NCBI RefSeq assembly: GCF_022606295.1
Contig: NZ_JAHHZS010000023.1
Coordinates: 1 to 64,000 of the forward strand
DNA from: Arthrobacter bambusae
Lineage (GTDB): Bacteria; Actinomycetota; Actinomycetes; Actinomycetales; Micrococcaceae
Reading direction: 5' to 3'
Length of the DNA: 64,000 nucleotides
Shown here: positions 54,233 through 62,525 of the stretch, piece by piece
Layout: the number at the start of each line of letters is the position of its first letter
Position numbering within the stretch: the stretch's first letter is position 1
The notes under the pieces: generated by a model
What the model was told of the DNA's origin: nothing
Seen by the model: the letters and a program-made list of their open reading frames with translations, nothing else
Database searches by the model: none
Position numbers and translations under genes: made by a program

Positions 54233-54928
54233 GTGTATACGGCCAACAACGGCGAGGGACCGCCCGAGACCCTCGTGGCCTATGCGAGCCGGCGGATCCA
54301 GACCGCGATCGCACAAGGAGAATATGCGCCTGGTTCTCGCCTATCACCTCGAACTATTGCGAAAGCTCTGGGCATTTCCCACATACCCGTGCGGGAAGCG
54401 CTTGCGTCGCTGGCAGCCCGGGGATATGTCGATCATTTGCGGGCCAACGGATACTTTACGACTAATCTCACCCAAGGTGATCTTGAGGACATCTATCACT
54501 GGCGTCGGATCCTCGAGCGTGAGGCCTATCTCATGGCTGTCCCGAAGCTGACTGAAGACGACATCTCTAAAATGCGCGCACTGTTGGACGAGATGGGCAA
54601 GAAGACTGCGCCCGAAGACCGTCTGCGATACCTGGAATTGAACCGGCAGTTTCACTTTGTAGCTTTCGAGCGCACGGGCTCGACGCGATTGCTCCACTTC
54701 CTGAACTACCTGTGGGATGCTCGGGAGCCCTACGCTGCAGTCGGACTCGTTGACAGCACCACCGGATACAAAGACCATTTCCGTCTCATGCCACACTTTG
54801 AGCAGCGCAACGCGCAGGGCGTGATTGAGGCTATGGAAGGGCACCGGGAGTTCCTCGTGAAGCGGAGGGCGGCCGTTTCGGAAGGTGACCAGCCTGAGGA
54901 GTCCGGCGAATATTTGAAAAAGGTCTGA
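54233..54928 (+). CDS. GntR-family (FCD) transcriptional regulator
   Basis: 231-aa regulator starting with GTG at 54233, which has GGGAG at suitable spacing; ATG 54158 in the same frame would add an Arg-rich tail unlike the family. Winged helix in LVAYASRRIQTAIAQGEYAP then GSRLSPRTIAKALGISHIPVREALASLAARGYV; the FCD ligand domain covers about residues 75-215 (DIYHWRRILEREAYLMA, ELNRQFHFVAFERTGS, GHREFLVKRRAAV). Likely controls the convergent CMD/dehydrogenase/ALDH/MHS unit. Confidence 0.9.
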   Translation: MYTANNGEGPPETLVAYASRRIQTAIAQGEYAPGSRLSPRTIAKALGISHIPVREALASLAARGYVDHLRANGYFTTNLTQGDLEDIYHWRRILEREAYLMAVPKLTEDDISKMRALLDEMGKKTAPEDRLRYLELNRQFHFVAFERTGSTRLLHFLNYLWDAREPYAAVGLVDSTTGYKDHFRLMPHFEQRNAQGVIEAMEGHREFLVKRRAAVSEGDQPEESGEYLKKV

Positions 54929-54984
54929 CGCGTCCAAAAGACCCGTTTCACTTCGGAAGTTGATAATCGGCATTGTCGACGAAG

Positions 54985-55020
54985 GCCCCGGTGAGTTTAT
55001 GACAAAACTCACCGGGGCCC
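54985..55020. terminator. bidirectional terminator-like hairpin
   Basis: Perfect 15-bp stem: 54985-54999 (GGCCCCGGTGAGTTT) pairs with 55006-55020 (AAACTCACCGGGGCC), 6-nt loop. It lies between the convergent GntR and CMD genes. There is no long U-tract. Confidence 0.75.
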
Positions 55021-55032
55021 TCATGAATCCGC

Positions 55033-55470
55033 TCAGGAGGCGTCGACCCGTGCTCCCGGGCCAGTGGAGTCCGAGGAGTCGACGGGAATAAGTCCCCGCT
55101 CGCGGAGTACCCCTTCTGCCACCTTGAAGGCTTCGCCGGCTGCCGGGAGCCCGCAATATACTGCGGTGTGGAGGAGGATCTCCTGGATTTCCTCGGGAGT
55201 GCACCCGTTGTTGAGCGCCCCCTGCAGGTGGTGCTTGAGTTGCGCGGGACGATTTAGGGCCGTCAGGATGGCAAGGTTCAAGATGCTCCTGAGCTTCTTG
55301 TCGATCCCGTCACGTCCCCATACTCGACCGAAGCAAACCTCATCGGAATAGTCCTGGAGGGGAGCATTAAAGGCATTTCGCTGCTCGTCCCTTTGGTCCA
55401 GATAGGGGGCGCCCATCAAGTCGACGAGGATTTGACGTCCGGTATCCCGTTCGTTCACGTGATTCTCCAA
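55033..55470 (-). CDS. carboxymuconolactone decarboxylase-family protein, copy 2 (PcaC-like)
   Basis: 145-aa CMD protein closer to PcaC than the copy at 33330: FGRVWGRDGIDKKLRSILNL, LNRPAQLKHHLQGALNNGCT, EEIQEILLHTAVYCGLPAAGEAF. PcaC decarboxylates gamma-carboxymuconolactone in the beta-ketoadipate pathway. No other pca genes are present, so another small lactone or hydroperoxide may be the substrate. Last gene of the leftward MHS/ALDH/dehydrogenase unit. Confidence 0.88.
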   Translation of the reverse strand: MENHVNERDTGRQILVDLMGAPYLDQRDEQRNAFNAPLQDYSDEVCFGRVWGRDGIDKKLRSILNLAILTALNRPAQLKHHLQGALNNGCTPEEIQEILLHTAVYCGLPAAGEAFKVAEGVLRERGLIPVDSSDSTGPGARVDAS

Positions 55471-55530
55471 TGTATTCGTGATGTTTTTGCGATCTGGTAT
55501 CTAGTCTCAAATTAAGGATCGACGTTGGCT

Positions 55531-56469
55531 TTACGGATCGAGAGTAAGAACCTCTTGGATCACTTCCTGGGACACGCTGATTTCGACGCCGGCACGTTCA
55601 TTCTGCAGGGACATTGGGGATCGTGAGTCTCGTGCACCCCACCCCCTGTCCAAGGCCTCTTGATAGTCCTTGTATGCGGCTTCGATGCATCTCATGGGCA
55701 CATTCATCGAATTGGCAAGTTCAAGCGCCAGACCAATGTCTTTGTTGACAAGCGTGACCGTGAAAGTGGGCGGATCATAGTTTCCGTTCAGGTACTTTTC
55801 CATCCGATCGAATGTCCGTGTTCGGCCGATGGCCCCGTTCCGGAGCGCCTTCCAGAGCGCGGACGGCTCCACACCCGATTTGACTGCCATGGAAAAGACT
55901 TCTGCTGTGACGATGCGGATCGCTGCGCTGGCAGCATTATGGGCCAGTTTGGTGCTTGTTCCGGTGCCGATGTCTCCCATGTACATCACCTCGTCTCCTA
56001 GAGCTTTCAGGAGATGAAGGTGCTGTTCGAATGTCGTGGAGTCACCGCCGACATAGATCGCGAGCTTGCCGCTGCTCGCTCCGGCGGGTCCGCCACTCAC
56101 TGGCGCATCGAGGAAAGAAACGCCGACGGCGCGGCAGGCCTCGAAGACCTTGTGCAGTGTCGCGGGCGAATTCGTCGACATATCGAACCACACAGAGCCT
56201 TGCTGCATTGAAGCCAAGAGCCCATCTTCGCCGAGTCCGACGGCCTCCATCTCGCGAGGGCCCGGCAATGAGGTGAAAATCACGCTCGCCTCGCGACCGA
56301 TCTCCGCAACCGAATCTGCCCATCGGGCCCCGCGCTCAATAAGCTCGTTTGCTGCCTCTTTCCGGACATCGTGAACTAGGAGCTCATGACCCGTCGAGAG
56401 CAGGTTGTGTGCCATGCCTTTGCCCATGGCTCCCAGGCCGATAAAGCCCAGCTTCAATTCATTTTCCAT
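55531..56469 (-). CDS. 3-hydroxyisobutyrate-dehydrogenase-family oxidoreductase
   Basis: 312-aa beta-hydroxyacid dehydrogenase: N-terminal LGFIGLGAMGKGMAHNLL (NAD(P) binding), substrate motif FLDAPVSGGPAGASSGKLA, catalytic Lys in GTSTKLAHNAASAA. Oxidises a 3-hydroxy acid to the semialdehyde, which the ALDH encoded 100 bp upstream could convert to an acid or CoA ester. That pairing mirrors valine-type catabolism, but the surrounding genes suggest a different branched hydroxy acid. Confidence 0.9.
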   Translation of the reverse strand: MENELKLGFIGLGAMGKGMAHNLLSTGHELLVHDVRKEAANELIERGARWADSVAEIGREASVIFTSLPGPREMEAVGLGEDGLLASMQQGSVWFDMSTNSPATLHKVFEACRAVGVSFLDAPVSGGPAGASSGKLAIYVGGDSTTFEQHLHLLKALGDEVMYMGDIGTGTSTKLAHNAASAAIRIVTAEVFSMAVKSGVEPSALWKALRNGAIGRTRTFDRMEKYLNGNYDPPTFTVTLVNKDIGLALELANSMNVPMRCIEAAYKDYQEALDRGWGARDSRSPMSLQNERAGVEISVSQEVIQEVLTLDP

Positions 56470-56569
56470 TTTGTAATACCTCGACTACGTGTCCTTGTTG
56501 GGCTGATGATTGCTTTTGATGGGGTGGAGACGCGCTGAAAATGCGCACCGACCTTGCGTGCGCCGGTTG

Positions 56570-57991
56570 TCACCCATGCACTGACTGGTACTCAAGGAAC
56601 TCTTCGATCCCATGTCTTCCCATCTCCCGGCCGATGCCGGAGAGCTTGAAGCCTCCGTGGGGAGCCCGCATGTCGATGGGAGTTCCGTTGATGCGTACTC
56701 TTCCGGTTCGAATCCGTCCCGCCACCTCGCGGGCACGAGCCGGGTCTGCCGCCCAGACGGCGCCGGCAAGGCCGTAGCTGGAATCATTGGCGATGCTGAT
56801 TGCCTCGTCTTCATTCGAATACGGAATGAAGACAACGACGGGTCCGAAGACCTCGTCCCTGGCGATTCGCGATTGATTGTCGCCAGTAAAGAGCGTCGGC
56901 TTGACGAAGAATCCACGCTCCAGCAGTTCAGGTTTTTCCGGACCGCCCGTGAGCAACCGGGTGCCGTCGTCGAGTCCACGCTGGATGTGGGAACGCACGC
57001 GGTCGCGCTGGTTCGCATTTGCGACGGGGCCGAGCGTTGTTGCCGGGTCGTAAGGGTCGCCCAATACATAGCTCTCAGCCTTGGCAACTGCGAGTTCTTC
57101 TGCTTCGCGCAACCTCGATTTCGGAACCAGAACTCGGGAGAGCGACCCGCAAACCTGGCCTGAGTTGCGGAAGGCGTCTTCGAGGCCCAGCGTGATCGCG
57201 TGCTCCAGGTCTGCATCCTCCAACACCAGGCTGGCCGATTTGCCTCCGAGTTCAAGCGCCACTCGCTTGATTGAACGACTCGCCAGCTCCATGACGCGTT
57301 GACCTGCACGCACGGATCCGGTCAGGGACACCATGTCCACGAGCGGATGGGAGGCAATAGCCTCGCCAACCTCAGGCCCATCCCCAGCGACGAGGTTGAA
57401 CACTCCAGGCGGAAGTCCCGCCTCCGTTACCAGGTCGGCAAGAACGAAGGACGTGAGCGGGGCGACTTCGCTGCCCTTCACGACGACGGTGCAGCCAGCC
57501 GCGATAGCTGCGCCGGCCTTGAGAACGACCGACCTGAGGGGACCGTTCCAAGCACCGATGGCTCCGACCACCCCTGCAGGAAGTCTTTGCACCACGGAGG
57601 TTGAAGACCTGATGGGTTCTCTCCACACGATGTCCCGGAGCGAGTCCGCGTAGTTTCGGAGATCTGCAATCGGAGTGGCGGTCTGGGCATTGCCGGTCTG
57701 CGCTAGCGGCTGGCCAATCTCGGAGACGATCGTCCGCGTAATGTCGTCGGCTCGCTCCTCGATCAGGTCCGCGAGTTTGCGCAGGACATGAGCTCGCTCT
57801 TCGATGGAGGAACGCGACCACTCCTGAAAGGCGTCGGCAGCTGCACTTGCGGCATGGTCGACGTCGACCGCTGTTCCGCGAGGAACGGTGGCGATTACTT
57901 CCTCCGTGACAGGATTGACGACGTCAATTGAATCCGTCGCGGTGGAGTCAATCCACTGTCCGTTCACGAAAATCTGGGTATGTTTTAGCAT
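56570..57991 (-). CDS. aldehyde dehydrogenase, copy 3
   Basis: 473-aa ALDH closely related to copy 1 at 40183: LTGSVRAGQRVMELASRSIK, general base LELGGKSASLV, catalytic Cys in NSGQVCGSLSRVLVP, DEVFGPVVVFIPY, RAPHGGFKLSGIGREMG. ATG at 57991 has GGAAGAGAG upstream; an in-frame ATG at 58030 lacks one. It precedes a beta-hydroxyacid dehydrogenase and a CMD gene. No GTTCG-type operator pair is upstream, so the two close ALDHs appear to be under different regulators. Confidence 0.92.
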   Translation of the reverse strand: MLKHTQIFVNGQWIDSTATDSIDVVNPVTEEVIATVPRGTAVDVDHAASAAADAFQEWSRSSIEERAHVLRKLADLIEERADDITRTIVSEIGQPLAQTGNAQTATPIADLRNYADSLRDIVWREPIRSSTSVVQRLPAGVVGAIGAWNGPLRSVVLKAGAAIAAGCTVVVKGSEVAPLTSFVLADLVTEAGLPPGVFNLVAGDGPEVGEAIASHPLVDMVSLTGSVRAGQRVMELASRSIKRVALELGGKSASLVLEDADLEHAITLGLEDAFRNSGQVCGSLSRVLVPKSRLREAEELAVAKAESYVLGDPYDPATTLGPVANANQRDRVRSHIQRGLDDGTRLLTGGPEKPELLERGFFVKPTLFTGDNQSRIARDEVFGPVVVFIPYSNEDEAISIANDSSYGLAGAVWAADPARAREVAGRIRTGRVRINGTPIDMRAPHGGFKLSGIGREMGRHGIEEFLEYQSVHG

Positions 57992-58108
57992 TTCTCTCTT
58001 CCAAGTGGGTTGGGACGAGTTCCCGTCCATTGCTATCCCGGCACGGGCTGTGCCATCTAGATCCGCGGGAACACTCGCGTTGACATGTGTAGATGTTGAG
58101 AGTGTCTC

Positions 58109-59458
58109 TCAGTTCTTCACGTCGGTGTCTACGCGGTCAAGCTCATAATTTCGCGTTTCTTTGAGCGCAACAATGCAAAGCAAGCTGAGCAGGCAGACGA
58201 ATGCCAGCAAGAAGCCAAAGGCGAGGCTGCCCCAGCGTTCAATGATGATCGGAGCAATAATGGGCGGAAGCGCGCCGCCGATCATTGCGGCGACGCTGTA
58301 CGAGATCCCTGCAGCCGTGTAGCGGTAACGCGTGTGGAAGAGCTCCGACAAGAAGGCTCCGACAGGGCCGGTAACGACCCCGGATATGAGTGACGTCAGA
58401 GGCATGCCGATCGCGAAGGCCCATCCCGTCTTCATGTCGAGAATGGGGAACAGCGCGAGAGTCCATACCGTACCTGCCGCAGCGCCGACGATCATCACCT
58501 TTCGACGCCCGATGCGATCGGACCACGCGCTGCCGATGAGAATTCCGACCCCGGTCATGAGTCCTCCGACCGTCGCAATCGCGAGGACGAATGTTTGATC
58601 CATGCCCAGGGTCTTAGAGCCATAGGAGGTCAGATAGGGTCCGCCGACGTAGACGAGGGCCATAAGGCAAATCATGGATCCTATGGCGAGGAAGATTTGG
58701 CGGCTCTGCACACGGAAGGCTTCAAGGAACGGCGCGCGGGATCGTGTGCCGCGGGCCTGTTGCGAGATAAAGACCGGGGTTTCGCTGACTCTAAGACGCA
58801 CCCACAGGCCGAGAAGAACCAAGACTGCGCTGGTGAGGAACGGGATTCTCCAGCCCCAGGCCACAAACGCCTGCGGGCTCATCGTGAGGCTGGTCAGCAG
58901 GAAGGTGAGGTTCGTCAAGATGATGGCCCCGCTGCCGCCCAGGTTGGGCGCTGCGGACCACAAACCCCTCGACGCCTTAGGAGAATGCTCGGAAACAAAG
59001 AGGACCGCCCCCGCATACTCACCGCCGGCGGCAATACCCTGGAAAATCCTAAGCGCGGTGAGAAGGAGCGGCGCCACTACCCCTATCTGCGACGCCGTAG
59101 GCAGAAGACCTACAAGGAATGTCGAGATTCCCATCATCAGCATCGTCGCCACCAGGCTGCGCTTACGGCCGAGGATGTCTCCGAAGTGACCGAAGATGAT
59201 GCTTCCAAGCGGTCGTGCCGCAAAAGCTACGCCAAAGGTCGCGAAAGAGGCCACAGTGCCAGCGGCCGGACCCAGCGCCGGAAAGAACACCTGCGGAAAC
59301 ACGAGCGCCGCGGCGGTTCCATAGATACCGAAATCGTAAAACTCAATAACCGTCCCGATGAAGCTGGCGAACAGCACCCGCCCTCTACCCTGACGGGCTT
59401 TGGGCGTTGCTGTGGTTTCGGATGAGCTAAGTTGGTCCACCCCAAGGTGATCGGACAT
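58109..59458 (-). CDS. MHS-family metabolite:H+ symporter (MFS)
   Basis: 449-aa transporter of the metabolite:H+ symporter branch (ShiA/ProP-like): IGTVIEFYDFGIYGTAAALV, RPLGSIIFGHFGDILGRKRSL, RIFQGIAAGGEYAGAVLFV and SAWSDRIGRRKVM. Members import organic acids such as shikimate, ketoglutarate, citrate or aromatic acids. Same strand as the ALDH/dehydrogenase/CMD genes with a 117-bp gap, so it probably supplies their substrate. Divergent from an alpha/beta hydrolase gene. Confidence 0.9.
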   Translation of the reverse strand: MSDHLGVDQLSSSETTATPKARQGRGRVLFASFIGTVIEFYDFGIYGTAAALVFPQVFFPALGPAAGTVASFATFGVAFAARPLGSIIFGHFGDILGRKRSLVATMLMMGISTFLVGLLPTASQIGVVAPLLLTALRIFQGIAAGGEYAGAVLFVSEHSPKASRGLWSAAPNLGGSGAIILTNLTFLLTSLTMSPQAFVAWGWRIPFLTSAVLVLLGLWVRLRVSETPVFISQQARGTRSRAPFLEAFRVQSRQIFLAIGSMICLMALVYVGGPYLTSYGSKTLGMDQTFVLAIATVGGLMTGVGILIGSAWSDRIGRRKVMIVGAAAGTVWTLALFPILDMKTGWAFAIGMPLTSLISGVVTGPVGAFLSELFHTRYRYTAAGISYSVAAMIGGALPPIIAPIIIERWGSLAFGFLLAFVCLLSLLCIVALKETRNYELDRVDTDVKN

Positions 59459-59707
59459 GTCTTCTCCATTGAAGGTCGGTGGTTGAGCAGACTCAGTGCG
59501 TCTTCAGTGGCGCATCAGGGAACGCTCTCATTCACTTAGGAAGCGAAGGGGCCTGTATCGGGATTTGCCGATGTACCGTTCGGACCTTCCGCCGAGGCGG
59601 GCGATCCGATAACAACGCAGTGGCAGCGGGGGATGGCCTGCAGCGGGTTTCGGCGGTGGCCGATCCTGTCTGTTTCCTTCCTGAAAATCGCGAAGGCTGC
59701 CAGGCCA

Positions 59708-59739
59708 TTGGCTTGACTGACCTTCCCAGAGTATACTCT
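59708..59739 (+). promoter_or_regulatory. promoter and GTATAC palindrome in the 59459-59828 gap
   Basis: The 370-bp divergent gap between the MHS and alpha/beta hydrolase genes has no gene. TTGGCT (59708-59713), an 18-bp spacer and TATACT (59732-59737) form a rightward promoter candidate. The -10 lies inside a perfect 12-bp palindrome AGAGTATACTCT (59728-59739), a likely FCD-GntR operator. Confidence 0.5.
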
Positions 59740-59828
59740 CTACCGCTGTGGTGCAAGTCACAGAATGCGAGTAATTCCGTCTCCCTTGATGAGGGAAGGC
59801 GTAACGTTTGATCCATCAGGAGGATTGC

Positions 59829-60584
59829 GTGCTTGAGAGCGTTGCTTCGAATTCCAGACCCTTCGTTCTCCTCCATGGAGGCCGGCATGGCGGGTGGTGC
59901 TGGGGGCCGGTCGCGAGCCGCCTTCGACGGCGGGGGTTCGACGTCCTGACGCCGACTTTGACAGGTCTGGGTGACCGTTCGCATCTCCTCGATCCCTCGA
60001 TCGGGCTGGATACCCACGTTCAGGATCTGGTCGCGACATTCGAGTATGAAGACCTGACCGACTCGATCCTGGTGGCGCACAGCTACGGCGGTGTCGTGGC
60101 AAGCGCTGCGATGGAGAAGATCGCCGATCGTGTGAGGTTCATGGTCTACGTGGATGCACTCATCCCTCGTGCGGGCGAAAGCGTTTTTGATCTAGTTGGT
60201 CCCCAGCGGGCTGCAGCGATTGAAGAAAACGCTCGCAACCACGGTCACGGCTGGACGGTTCCAGTGTCTGATGCCTCCTATTACGGGATAACAGACCCGG
60301 ACATCATTGCTTGGGTGAATTCCAAGCTGACGCCGCAGCCGATTAAGACCTACCGGGATCCAGTGGGCTCCACTGAGCGCGCCTGGTCGCATCCGGGAAT
60401 GTTCGTCGAATGCCTGCCGACGAGAGCGGAGCCCTTCGTCCTGGACAGGGCGCGGGATCGCAGTGTCCGGGATGAAAAGTTTTGGTACCGGACCTTGGAG
60501 GGCACCCACGAGGCGCCGCTCACCAATCCGGACGGCACGCTTGAGATTTTGCTGGAGGCGGCGCGGATCGCCGATTCCCTCTAG
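59829..60584 (+). CDS. alpha/beta hydrolase (HNL/EstC-like), copy 2
   Basis: 251-aa hydrolase paralogous to 26232-26969: FVLLHGGRHGGWCWGPV, nucleophile elbow AHSYGG, catalytic His in GTHEAPLTNPDG. GTG at 59829 is the likely start, 5 nt after AGGAGG; an in-frame TTG at 59808 lies upstream of that site. It is divergent from the MHS transporter, under a GTATAC-type rather than a GTTCG-type operator, so the two hydrolases seem to serve two separately regulated sub-pathways. Confidence 0.88.
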   Translation: MLESVASNSRPFVLLHGGRHGGWCWGPVASRLRRRGFDVLTPTLTGLGDRSHLLDPSIGLDTHVQDLVATFEYEDLTDSILVAHSYGGVVASAAMEKIADRVRFMVYVDALIPRAGESVFDLVGPQRAAAIEENARNHGHGWTVPVSDASYYGITDPDIIAWVNSKLTPQPIKTYRDPVGSTERAWSHPGMFVECLPTRAEPFVLDRARDRSVRDEKFWYRTLEGTHEAPLTNPDGTLEILLEAARIADSL

Positions 60585-60695
60585 ATCTCGAGTGGTGCGG
60601 CGGGGCTCCTGGCTCTCGGGAATGGTCGGCCGCGTTCGGCCGCCGCCTCCAATCCTGGGACGAACATCGCCTGACTTCCGGAGTGACAATGATAT

Positions 60696-60731
60696 GATCG
60701 CAATCATGAACAGTGGTTCGTAAATACGAAC
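60696..60731. promoter_or_regulatory. tandem 16-bp operators, pair 5
   Basis: GATCG-CAATCA-TGAAC at 60696-60711 and GTTCG-TAAATA-CGAAC at 60716-60731 (perfect arms), offset 20 bp. They lie directly before a small ORF and the AbrB-type transporter gene. Confidence 0.75.
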
Positions 60732-60737
60732 GGAGTG

Positions 60738-60875
60738 ATGATGGCAAACATATACCGGGTCCACGCCAGTAGGCAGTGGGAAGACTCGTCCCAGGCGTCT
60801 CGGTCCAAGGAAGCTTGGGGGAACGGGCTCTCGACCTCGGTCGCCGGCCCATTGCCGGTTAGGAGTGGCAGATGA
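60738..60875 (+). CDS. possible 45-aa small protein upstream of the AbrB-type gene
   Basis: ATG-ATG at 60738/60741 follows CGGAG closely and opens a 45-codon frame (MMANIYRVHASRQWEDSSQ, then SRSKEAWGNGLSTSV) ending in TGA at 60873-60875, which overlaps the transporter ATG as ATGA. The coupling argues for translation; no family is recognised and the transporter also has its own AGGAG. It may be a leader peptide or chance. Confidence 0.4.
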   Translation: MMANIYRVHASRQWEDSSQASRSKEAWGNGLSTSVAGPLPVRSGR

Positions 60876-61957
60876 CGGGCGACACCCGCCGCTGGTCGGG
60901 CGATGTCCTCTACTGGCTGGCAATCGCAGCATCGATCGTTTTCCTAGCTTGGATCCTCAGCATTGTTCAGGCGCCTTCTCCGCCCCTTTTCGCGGGTCTC
61001 ATCACAGGTGTGTTTGCGGCTGTCGGCCTGCGAACACCAAAGCCGTTTCCGCGCGGCCTACGCAAACTCTCCCTCGCCCTGGTCGGCGTTGGCGCCGGGG
61101 CGATGGTCGATCGTGCTGTTGTGGCCGAAGTCGTTCAGAGGCCGCTGGTTATGCTGGCCGGTGTGGCGGGCACTATTGCAATCACCTTGGCGGCTGGCCA
61201 AGTTCTTCGTTTTTCACGTCATGTAGATGGTCCGACCGCCATGCTGGCCTCGATCGCAGGCGGGGCTTCAGGCGTGAGTGCCGTTGCAAAGGAGATGGAC
61301 GCGGACGAGGGGATCGTGCTATCGATCCAGTACCTGCGTGTCGTCGTCGTTGTGCTCTCGGTGCCGTTTGTCTCTGTGCTGCTTGGGGCGGGCAGCCCGG
61401 GTCAAGTGGCAGCAGCGTCCATGGGCGACTGGTCGGGCTTGGGGTTCACCGCCCTCGCCGTCTCGGCGGGACTGATCATGGCACGATATCTCCGGTTCAG
61501 CGCATCGAGCCTGATCCTGCCAATGGCTGTTGCCGTCGTCCTCTCCCTGACTCAGTTGATGCCCAGTTCAACAGTTCCCCCGTCAGTGCTCAATTTCGCC
61601 TACGGGCTGATCGGTCTCGCGGTAGGCCTTTCGCTGACGCGTTCATCCCTGCGACGCCTCGCCACCCTTATGCCGCTCGCTCTGATTCAACTGGTGATCG
61701 GTGTCGTCGGGTGTGCGCTCGCCGGGATCGTTTTCGCCAGAAGTGTCGGGATCTCAGACTTGGACGGTTACCTCGCGACGAGCCCCGGCGGGATCCCGGT
61801 TGTCGTAGCCGTGGCGATGGGCTCAGGCGCCGACGTGGGCTTGGTGCTTACCATGCAGATTCTTCGCCTTGTCGCTGCACTCATGATGGCGCCCCTCGTG
61901 GCGAGGTATTTGCGTAATCGAAACCGCAGCCTCATAGATGATGATGAGGCGTCTTGA
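60872..61957 (+). CDS. AbrB-family (PF05145-like) membrane transporter
   Basis: 361-aa polytopic protein with an internal duplication typical of the AbrB family formerly linked to ammonia monooxygenase: two halves, each with a long helix array, with SIAGGASGVSAVAKEMDADE in the first repeat and TSPGGIPVVVAVAMGSGADV in the second. Substrate is unknown; relatives have been proposed as transporters or efflux pumps. AGGAG lies 6 nt before the ATG. The tandem operators upstream place it in the same predicted regulon as the MaoC and ALDH operons. Confidence 0.87.
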   Translation: MTGDTRRWSGDVLYWLAIAASIVFLAWILSIVQAPSPPLFAGLITGVFAAVGLRTPKPFPRGLRKLSLALVGVGAGAMVDRAVVAEVVQRPLVMLAGVAGTIAITLAAGQVLRFSRHVDGPTAMLASIAGGASGVSAVAKEMDADEGIVLSIQYLRVVVVVLSVPFVSVLLGAGSPGQVAAASMGDWSGLGFTALAVSAGLIMARYLRFSASSLILPMAVAVVLSLTQLMPSSTVPPSVLNFAYGLIGLAVGLSLTRSSLRRLATLMPLALIQLVIGVVGCALAGIVFARSVGISDLDGYLATSPGGIPVVVAVAMGSGADVGLVLTMQILRLVAALMMAPLVARYLRNRNRSLIDDDEAS

Positions 61958-61971
61958 CCTCAAACGGAGCC

Positions 61972-62005
61972 TCCGTCTCCGTGGCCGGCAAGCCACGGAG
62001 ACGGA
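61972..62005. terminator. bidirectional terminator-like hairpin
   Basis: Perfect 14-bp stem: TCCGTCTCCGTGGC (61972-61985) with GCCACGGAGACGGA (61992-62005), 6-nt loop, between the convergent AbrB-type and cupin genes. Confidence 0.75.
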
Positions 62006-62027
62006 ATGTCGGAATCGGCTGATGCGG

Positions 62028-62438
62028 TTATCGGTTGGCTTGGGCGTGCGCGTCTTCGTAGTCCTGGTTGTTGACGGGTTCAAGCCAGGTGGCGCTCTCC
62101 CCGTTGTCGTGCTCGACCAAAGCCAGGTGGCACATCATGTTGTCCTGGGTGGCGCCGTGCCAGTGTTCCTCGCCGGGCGGCGTGTGGACCGTGTCTCCTG
62201 CGCGCATGAGGATCACGCTGCCGTCCCGGGTAGCAACGAACCCGATGCCGTCGGTGCAGTGCAGGGTCTGGCCAAGGGGATGGGAATGCCAGTTCGTACG
62301 GGCGCCAGGGGTGAAGCGGACCAGCGCCGCCACGAGACGCGAGGGCGCCTCGCCGTTGTGGAGGGAGTTGAGGTAGACGTCTCCCGTGAACCTCTCCGTT
62401 GGGGCTTTGGCCGTTGGGGTAGGGGGTATAAGTTTCAT
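62028..62438 (-). CDS. cupin-domain protein
   Basis: 136-aa single-domain cupin with the two metal-binding motifs: TNWHSHPLGQTLHCTDG (His, His and usual Glu replaced by Gln) and PPGEEHWHGA. Resembles small cupins found beside carboxymuconolactone decarboxylases and quinone-related enzymes. It follows the MFS gene on the same strand with an 87-bp gap, so it may be regulated with it by the ACTGGCAGT box. Confidence 0.88.
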   Translation of the reverse strand: MKLIPPTPTAKAPTERFTGDVYLNSLHNGEAPSRLVAALVRFTPGARTNWHSHPLGQTLHCTDGIGFVATRDGSVILMRAGDTVHTPPGEEHWHGATQDNMMCHLALVEHDNGESATWLEPVNNQDYEDAHAQANR

Positions 62439-62525
62439 CGTGTCTTCCTGTAGCAGTTTCGGTCTGGTTAGTTCATGGTCTTTGCTGCTGTCCCGACTGC
62501 GCCCTCCGACCCTCAGGCGCGTTCG

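Noticed and set aside
58097..58111. TGAGAG/CTCTCA hairpin at the end of the MHS gene as a terminator before the ALDH gene.
   Set aside because: Only 6-bp arms, no U-tract, and the genes around it look co-transcribed.
59578..59593. GTTCG-GACCTT-CCGCC as a further member of the tandem operator family.
   Set aside because: The right half does not match CGAAC, and there is no partner site 20 bp to either side.
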